From contig CBFHLR010000017.1 of assembly GCA_965656715.1 (NCBI GenBank), positions 1 to 64,000 of the forward strand: 64,000 nt of DNA, given 5' to 3'. This document shows positions 59,801-64,000 of this stretch, one piece after another (within the stretch, counting starts at the first letter, position 1; each line of letters starts with the position of its first letter). Made by a program: the position numbers and the translations under genes. The stretch is from Coraliomargarita sp965656715. Its GTDB lineage: Bacteria > Verrucomicrobiota > Verrucomicrobiia > Opitutales > Coraliomargaritaceae. The notes below the pieces were generated by a model. The model searched no databases, was not told the DNA's origin, and saw only the letters and a list, made by a program, of their open reading frames with translations.

Positions 59801-60625
59801 CTCGGCAACCACTGTCTTGCGCAAGTCATCTAGATCCTCGATGAAACCTAATCCACGGATCACATATTCGACCGCATTGATTTCGATGGTGCGGGCTCCC
59901 ACATCCAAGTTACTACCACGGACAGCATCGAAGACCTCATGTAATGCTATATTGTAAGTCCTCAGGGCGTCCGGATCGACATCGACTTGATACTCTTTAA
60001 CGTAACCACCAATCGACGCCACTTCGGCCACCCCATCAACGCCTTGCAGCGCGTAGCGCACATACCAGTCTTGGACGCTGCGCAGATCCTGCGGGTCCCA
60101 GCCGCCTGTGGGATCCCCTTCTGGGCTCATGCCTTCGAGGGTATACCAATAGACTTGGCCGAGTGCCGTAGCGTCCGGTCCGAGCTGAGGGGAGACACCC
60201 TGCGGCAAGGTGCCCGAGGGCAAACTGTTGAGCTTTTCTAGGATCCGACTACGTGTCCAATAGAACTCGGCATCATCCTTGAAGATAATGTAGATTGAGG
60301 AGAAGCCGAACATCGAGTAACTGCGGATCGTCTTGACCTCAGGCAGGCCAAGCAACGCAGTCGTCATCGGATAAGTAATCTGATCCTCGATATCCTCTGG
60401 AGAGCGCCCCATCCATTCGGTGAAAACAATCTGTTGGTTTTCACCAATGTCGGGGATCGCATCCACCGGAACAGGATCACGGGGAAGCACGTCCGACTCC
60501 CAGTCGAAAGGAGCCACGGCAATCCCCCATATGATGAGGACGACCGTAAATAAAATAACAACGAGCTTGTTCTCCAAGCAAAAGCGAATCAGCCCGTTGA
60601 TGGGATTGGATGAATGACTACTCAT
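56852..60625 (-). CDS. cusA: Heavy-metal RND efflux pump CusA/CzcA
   Basis: This 1257-residue inner-membrane RND transporter exports Cu(I)/Ag(I) or divalent metals using proton flow. Family features include the opening FCLENKLVVILFTVVLIIWG, DIGENQQIVFTEWMGRSPEDIEDQITYP, AIAIGTIVDMGVVLIENILKH (TM4 proton-relay Asp and Glu) and PAMMTSATTILALLPVL. It is about 200 residues longer than E. coli CusA: an extra hydrophobic block at about 535-655 and a charged Asp-rich loop (near 770-830, RILTFAYDKVAEDFERDS) are inserted. The SGMRAPMGLKVYG block gives methionines near the proposed metal path. It overlaps cusB by eight bases. Confidence 0.95.
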   Translation of the reverse strand: MSSHSSNPINGLIRFCLENKLVVILFTVVLIIWGIAVAPFDWESDVLPRDPVPVDAIPDIGENQQIVFTEWMGRSPEDIEDQITYPMTTALLGLPEVKTIRSYSMFGFSSIYIIFKDDAEFYWTRSRILEKLNSLPSGTLPQGVSPQLGPDATALGQVYWYTLEGMSPEGDPTGGWDPQDLRSVQDWYVRYALQGVDGVAEVASIGGYVKEYQVDVDPDALRTYNIALHEVFDAVRGSNLDVGARTIEINAVEYVIRGLGFIEDLDDLRKTVVAERDNIPITLEQVAEIEYGPALRRGALDKAGAEAVGGVVVTRYGENPLAVIKRVKEKIKEISPGLPKKTLADGTVSQVEIVPFYDRTGLIYETLGTLEDAVRQQILVTIIVVVLMVLHLRSASLISGVLPLAVLFSFIGMKLFGVDANVVALSGIAIAIGTIVDMGVVLIENILKHLDDASHEESRLEVVYRACSEVASAVVTAVLTTVISFLPVFTMEAAEGKLFRPLAYTKTFALIGSIVVALTIIPPLAHWLIAGRFKSHLAKIGLWGGIGIVGLLGAVFVDWFPWWLGAFAVAASIFHICSPKIPERAQKSVFFTFNFVVAILVAFWLAADWKPLGPEEHLHNIIFVFLTVGGLLGFFYIFIRFYARLLGLLLRFKTVFLAFSTLIVVFGFAVWLGFSSMFGWLPETIKSSKPYVSIAHAVPGLGKEFMPDLDEGSYLLMPTTMPHASIGEVMDVLRKQDMAINAIPEVESAVGKLGRVESPLDPAPISMIETIISYKSEYITDDDGRILTFAYDKVAEDFERDSQGDLIADEDGRPFRQWRDEIKSPDDIWDEIVKAATIPGTTSAPKLQPIAARIVMLQSGMRAPMGLKVYGPDLETLEKVALDIEGILKQVPSVKAEAVLADRIVGKPYLEIDIDRDAIARYGVKIKMVQNVIEVAIGGKPITMTVEGRERYPVRVRYMRELRDNIEAIEDILVAAPDGTQIPLKELATINYVRGPQVIKSEDTFLVGYVIFDKQDGYAEVEVVEQAQEVLDQKIKSGELSIPAGVSFKFTGSYENQVRAEKKLRIVLPIALFAIWLILYFQFKRVSTTLLVFSGILFAWSGGFILIWFYGQPWFLDFSLFGHNLRDLFQMGTINLSVAVWVGFLALFGIATDNGVIVCTYLQQIFRDKDPKTIEDIRAATVEAGDRRVRPAMMTSATTILALLPVLTSVGRGSDIMVPMAIPSFGGMLLAILTIFVVPVLYCGLAEISYRFKSIKK

Positions 60626-62534
60626 GGCCGCTGTGATCTTCGTTGGTTACGTTGATAGTTTCCTTCACCTCGCCACATTTAAGCATCATCGCACCAAAAT
60701 ATGGATTCTGCAGGGGCTCAGAGGCCTGTAACCAATCGGCACCTGCATTGTTATTCACCATCGGACAATGCATGACTATAAGGCCCTCAGAGAAGGCCTC
60801 AGGACTCATTTGAATCGCTGCAATCAACGCCTTAGAAAGCGTCTCAAAATAAGGTAGGCGCAACGCATCAAGTGACTCGGCTGCTAACATGTCATGAAGC
60901 AAGTCAGGCAGAGCACCAGAATGACCGGTAACTGACATCATGCTCTTTGCCTCGGCCTTCGCCCCCTCTAAATCGTCAGCGGCCAGAGCTGCCTGCATGG
61001 ACAGGTAAGGTTTCAACAGTTTGGCCCCCGTTTCGGCTGTAATTTCGATAGTCGCAGTCATCTCATGTCCAGAGTGAGCATCGGCACCACTGGCGTCGCC
61101 ATGATTGTGTCCCGGAACCGGACCACCACCTTCAGGGTTCATCATGCTCGGCTTAGCTTGAATCTGAAGGGCACTGTCGATTTTAAACGCACCGTTGGTC
61201 ACGACCTGCTCACCAGCATCCAGTCCGGCAGTGACCAGATAGTAATCCCCCGCCCTCGGGCCGAGCACAACTTCACGCCCTTCGTAAGTGGGACGTTCTG
61301 CCTCAGGCTTCGCCACATAAACAACAGCCCGTTTTCCAGTGCGAAGCACTGCGGATGTCGGGACAATCAACGGAGCTTCTTCAGTCGTATTATACACATA
61401 ACCGAGTTCTTCAGCCGGCACGAGATCCATACCACAGACATCGCAATAGCCGGGACCATCTTTAACTACTTCTGGATGCATGGGGCTGATCCACTTACCT
61501 GCGAATGCGGGCGCATACACTTTTCCATCTTCGGCAAGGCGCGAGGCCACAATACCACGCACGAACATCCCGGGCTTTAATTTGCCATCAGAGTTCGGCA
61601 CATTGACCCTCACAGGGACTGTTCTGGTCCTCGTATCTACTTCCGGTTCGATAAAAGCTATTTGGCCATGAAAAGTTTCACCGGGGCGTGCTTGGACTGT
61701 AAACGAGACGTCTTGCCCATAAAGCAACCAAGGAAGATCGGACTCATAGGCATCAAGGTAAGCCCAGAGTGTGCTGAGATCCACGATTTTGAAGAGCGGC
61801 TCACCAGTCTTCACATAATCGCCTTCCTTTACATGCTTATTGACGACGACACCTCCGATGGGTGCCTTCAGCACAAAATGGTCTTTGGCCTGACCGCTTT
61901 CAATGATCTCATCAATTTGATCTGGCAGTAAATCCCATAGACGTAGCTTCTCTCGTGCCGCCCGAGTAATCGAGCTCTCAGGATCAGAACGATGAGCCGT
62001 CAATAACTCCCGCTGGGCAGAGAGCAAATCTGGACTGTAGACCTTGGCTAGATGGTCGCCCTGCTCAACTCGAATGCCTGTGAAATTAACAAACAACTCG
62101 TCAATACGAGCTGAGAATCGAGCCGTCAGCGACTTTTCCAAGGTCTCGGCATAAGCCAATCGACCAACCAAACGGATCTCCGCTTCGGGATATTCCTGGC
62201 GGACCTGTAGCGTTTCAATCTCTGCGAGCGCACGGGAACTTTCACTCATACTCAATGTGCGAGGACCTTCGTCGCCCCCAGAGTCTTTTTCCAAGGGAAT
62301 CAAGTCCATCCCACAGATTGGACAATCACCGGGTTCAGGTTGCTGAATTTGAGGGTGCATCGAGCAGGTCCAAGTGCTCGGCTCCTCGACTGACTCCCCT
62401 GAGGAGGTCGCCGAACCGCTGCCTGCATGGTCATGTGACGATGCCTTAGAGGCTGTCCCGCGCCCGATGATAAGGCCGAGCACTAGTGCTAAGCTCGTTG
62501 CTCCGACGATAATTAAAAGACTCTTCTTATTCAT
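60618..62534 (-). CDS. cusB: CusB-type membrane fusion protein with two HMBDs and DUF3347
   Basis: The 638-residue periplasmic adaptor has an N-terminal transmembrane anchor (5-24), a heavy-metal-binding domain (residues 54-82, TWTCSMHPQIQQ to CPICGMDL), the hairpin, lipoyl and beta-barrel domains (LRLVGRLAYAE to PVRVNVPNSDGKLKPGMF), a second HMBD-like domain inside the barrel (KWISPMHPEV to CDVCGMDL; its first Cys is lost), and a C-terminal DUF3347 domain (VMHCPMVNNNAGADWLQ, NPYFGAMMLKCGE). Fusion of DUF3347 to an adaptor gives one polypeptide several metal sites. It overlaps cusC and cusA by eight bases each, a compact operon. Confidence 0.95.
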   Translation of the reverse strand: MNKKSLLIIVGATSLALVLGLIIGRGTASKASSHDHAGSGSATSSGESVEEPSTWTCSMHPQIQQPEPGDCPICGMDLIPLEKDSGGDEGPRTLSMSESSRALAEIETLQVRQEYPEAEIRLVGRLAYAETLEKSLTARFSARIDELFVNFTGIRVEQGDHLAKVYSPDLLSAQRELLTAHRSDPESSITRAAREKLRLWDLLPDQIDEIIESGQAKDHFVLKAPIGGVVVNKHVKEGDYVKTGEPLFKIVDLSTLWAYLDAYESDLPWLLYGQDVSFTVQARPGETFHGQIAFIEPEVDTRTRTVPVRVNVPNSDGKLKPGMFVRGIVASRLAEDGKVYAPAFAGKWISPMHPEVVKDGPGYCDVCGMDLVPAEELGYVYNTTEEAPLIVPTSAVLRTGKRAVVYVAKPEAERPTYEGREVVLGPRAGDYYLVTAGLDAGEQVVTNGAFKIDSALQIQAKPSMMNPEGGGPVPGHNHGDASGADAHSGHEMTATIEITAETGAKLLKPYLSMQAALAADDLEGAKAEAKSMMSVTGHSGALPDLLHDMLAAESLDALRLPYFETLSKALIAAIQMSPEAFSEGLIVMHCPMVNNNAGADWLQASEPLQNPYFGAMMLKCGEVKETINVTNEDHSGHE

Positions 62535-63867
62535 ACTCTGTAGTTACGTTGAAAGTTCCAAGGATAGGTTGGTTGGCCAAAGTTTGGATGAGAATTCGCT
62601 GCTGCCATGCATCCGATGCGGCCCGCCAGTATAGCAGTTGCAAATCGAGCAAAGAACGTTCGCTGTCGATCACTTCGAGTATGCCCGTTCGTCCGCTTTC
62701 ATAACTGGATCGACTATTCTCTACCGCCTGTTCGGCCAAATCGAGAAGCTCTTCGCCATACAATTCGAGCCGACGATTCGCATCCTCGAGTAATGCCAGA
62801 CTAGCACTCAACTCTGATCTCAATACATTGTAACGATTGGCATACTCGCCCTCATTAGCCCTCTTGCTGGCCAGCGCTTCAGCACGGGCCGCATCGTATT
62901 TCTCAAACCAGATTGGAATATTGACAGCAACAGTCACGCCCCAAGGGTCTTTTCCCGCATCCGGCGTCATCGGATTCACCTCCGGACTACCGATCTGAAT
63001 ATAATTCAAGCCGAATGTAATGTCCGGATAGCTCTCAAGGCGGGCAATCTCCCTCCGAGCCTCAGAACTAGCAATCTTCCGCTCCAGCATCTTGAGTTCA
63101 GGATTATGTTTCCGGATCGACTGAACGAGCGAAAGGCCATCAGGGGCAACGGGTGCTGGTGCCTCCCACTCCGGCCAAGCCAATAACTCCCCCTCGGGAA
63201 GCGCCAGCAACTCCGAGAGTTTAGCAGACTGAACCACACGTTTTTTCGACAGGGACTGCAACCGGTCGTCGATCTTCCCGATCTCCACTTTCAAACGAAG
63301 CAGTGCATTGATCTCACCACCTGAGCGCACCTTCTCCTCAACAATCGGCTCCAACTCTTGCAGTAATACCTTATTCTCATGTGTGAGCCGGATAGCTTCT
63401 TCCGTGTAGCCATATTCATAGAAAGCGAGCGAGACCATTCGGGCCAACATTAGTTGCTGATTCTGGTATGCATACCAGAGCGCTTCAGCTTCCGCGGAGG
63501 CCGCAGCCTTCCGACTACTCAGCTTACCGAACCAAGGGATTTTCTGGCTCAGCATGATAATGTTTTCCTGCGGCCCTGTCCGAGTCTGCACGGACTCCAC
63601 GAAGCTCGTCACTTGAAACATCGGATCCGGAAGGGCAGATGCCTGTGGAACACGCTGCATCGCCGCCTCGTAACGTTGTTCAAAAGCATTGAGTTGAGGA
63701 TTCGCGATTTGGGCACGCCGGAGATAGCTCTCCAGACTGTCGAAGGCCACTGCGTTCCCCTGAGGATCTGTTGACTCCACCGCGATAAGCGCGGGAGCTG
63801 CCAGCACACATGCCATGACCGCTCCCGCGCATCTAACCGCACGAATTGTAAAAAGATTTCGACTCAT
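62527..63867 (-). CDS. cusC: TolC-like outer-membrane factor of metal efflux
   Basis: This 446-residue protein has a signal sequence and two repeats of the TolC helical barrel. The first covers ALPDPMFQVTSFVESVQ with coiled-coil helices, and the second covers LKMLERKIASSEARREIARLESYPDITFGLNYIQIG. It would complete the CusCBA tripartite channel across the outer membrane. The stop overlaps cusB by eight bases. There is no lipobox, unlike E. coli CusC. The promoter on the minus strand lies very close to the ATG. Confidence 0.92.
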   Translation of the reverse strand: MSRNLFTIRAVRCAGAVMACVLAAPALIAVESTDPQGNAVAFDSLESYLRRAQIANPQLNAFEQRYEAAMQRVPQASALPDPMFQVTSFVESVQTRTGPQENIIMLSQKIPWFGKLSSRKAAASAEAEALWYAYQNQQLMLARMVSLAFYEYGYTEEAIRLTHENKVLLQELEPIVEEKVRSGGEINALLRLKVEIGKIDDRLQSLSKKRVVQSAKLSELLALPEGELLAWPEWEAPAPVAPDGLSLVQSIRKHNPELKMLERKIASSEARREIARLESYPDITFGLNYIQIGSPEVNPMTPDAGKDPWGVTVAVNIPIWFEKYDAARAEALASKRANEGEYANRYNVLRSELSASLALLEDANRRLELYGEELLDLAEQAVENSRSSYESGRTGILEVIDSERSLLDLQLLYWRAASDAWQQRILIQTLANQPILGTFNVTTEYE

Positions 63868-63905
63868 TTAGACGCATTATAACGTATTCCGACTCAAAAA
63901 CCCTT
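63868..63905 (-). promoter_or_regulatory. Candidate near-leaderless promoter of cusCBA
   Basis: On the minus strand TATAAT (63881-63876) lies eight bases upstream of the cusC ATG, so a transcript would begin within a few bases of the start codon. No Shine-Dalgarno is visible. The -35 box is unclear. No MerR-, CopY- or CueR-like palindrome was recognised. Confidence 0.4.
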
Positions 63906-64000
63906 AGATTCTTTAAAGAAATTATCCTTTTTTTTAATAGTGATGGCCTCCTCTTTAGTAATGCGACCCAGATATGGGAATCTGGAACCCAATCGCACGA

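Overview
The window looks like part of a Verrucomicrobiota chromosome, probably the marine Opitutia/Puniceicoccales side. This is inferred from gene content (a PTS IIA-diadenylate cyclase fusion, DUF3347-type copper proteins, a DUF455/ATP-grasp fusion, weak Shine-Dalgarno signals) and was not tested by any search. It has two parts. Positions 1 to about 40,800 are housekeeping chromosome with short intergenic repeats. Positions about 40,800 to 64,000 are an accessory island, visibly more AT-rich over 44-54 kb.

Left edge (1-620): the end of an integron cassette array. Two 56-bp attC-like sites flank a lipoprotein cassette whose ATG lies inside the upstream recombination core. The integrase would be outside the window.

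Housekeeping part: glycogen phosphorylase, tryptophan synthase alpha, a three-domain PTS IIA/PK_C-like/diadenylate cyclase protein, a metallophosphoesterase, a RibB protein with a dead-looking GTP cyclohydrolase II half, a nitrilase-family amidase, HisI, transketolase, LeuC-LeuD, HU, and YgfZ. Next comes an unusual group at 15.7-21.3 kb: a DUF455 ferritin-like/ATP-grasp fusion, a SET-domain protein, a second ATP-grasp protein and two EamA transporters. After that come FtsH-TilS, QueA, an ECF sigma factor with a probable membrane anti-sigma partner, YceI, an IHF/HU protein with HisS, a ClpX-like ATPase, a menaquinone/ubiquinone methyltransferase, MetF behind a palindromic operator-like site, a DUF971 protein, a SWIM-SNF2 helicase, tRNA-Arg(TCT) with duplicated fragments on both sides, and YebC. 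Two families of intergenic hairpin repeats and one MITE-like element occur here. A 98-base run of N (33,688-33,785) interrupts one small gene.

Island: a complete IS21-family element (41,566-44,062, target duplication TCAAC) comes first. A minus-strand gene run follows (50,153 down to 44,297): a CxxC lipoprotein, a TRASH-like mini-protein, a DUF3347 protein, a TRASH-DUF2231 membrane protein, a porin, three c-type cytochromes with four hemes in all, and two small proteins. A two-gene Hachiman defence system (hamA-hamB) sits upstream. An IS4-family element lies next to a short remnant resembling the end of the DUF2231 gene. Last is a heavy-metal RND efflux operon (cusC-cusB-cusA plus a DUF3347/TRASH protein). 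The shared DUF3347 and TRASH modules link the cytochrome run to the efflux operon and suggest one periplasmic copper/silver-handling locus into which defence genes and transposons were inserted. The least explained systems are the cytochrome/porin/DUF2231/TRASH run and the DUF455-ATP-grasp/SET/ATP-grasp group.
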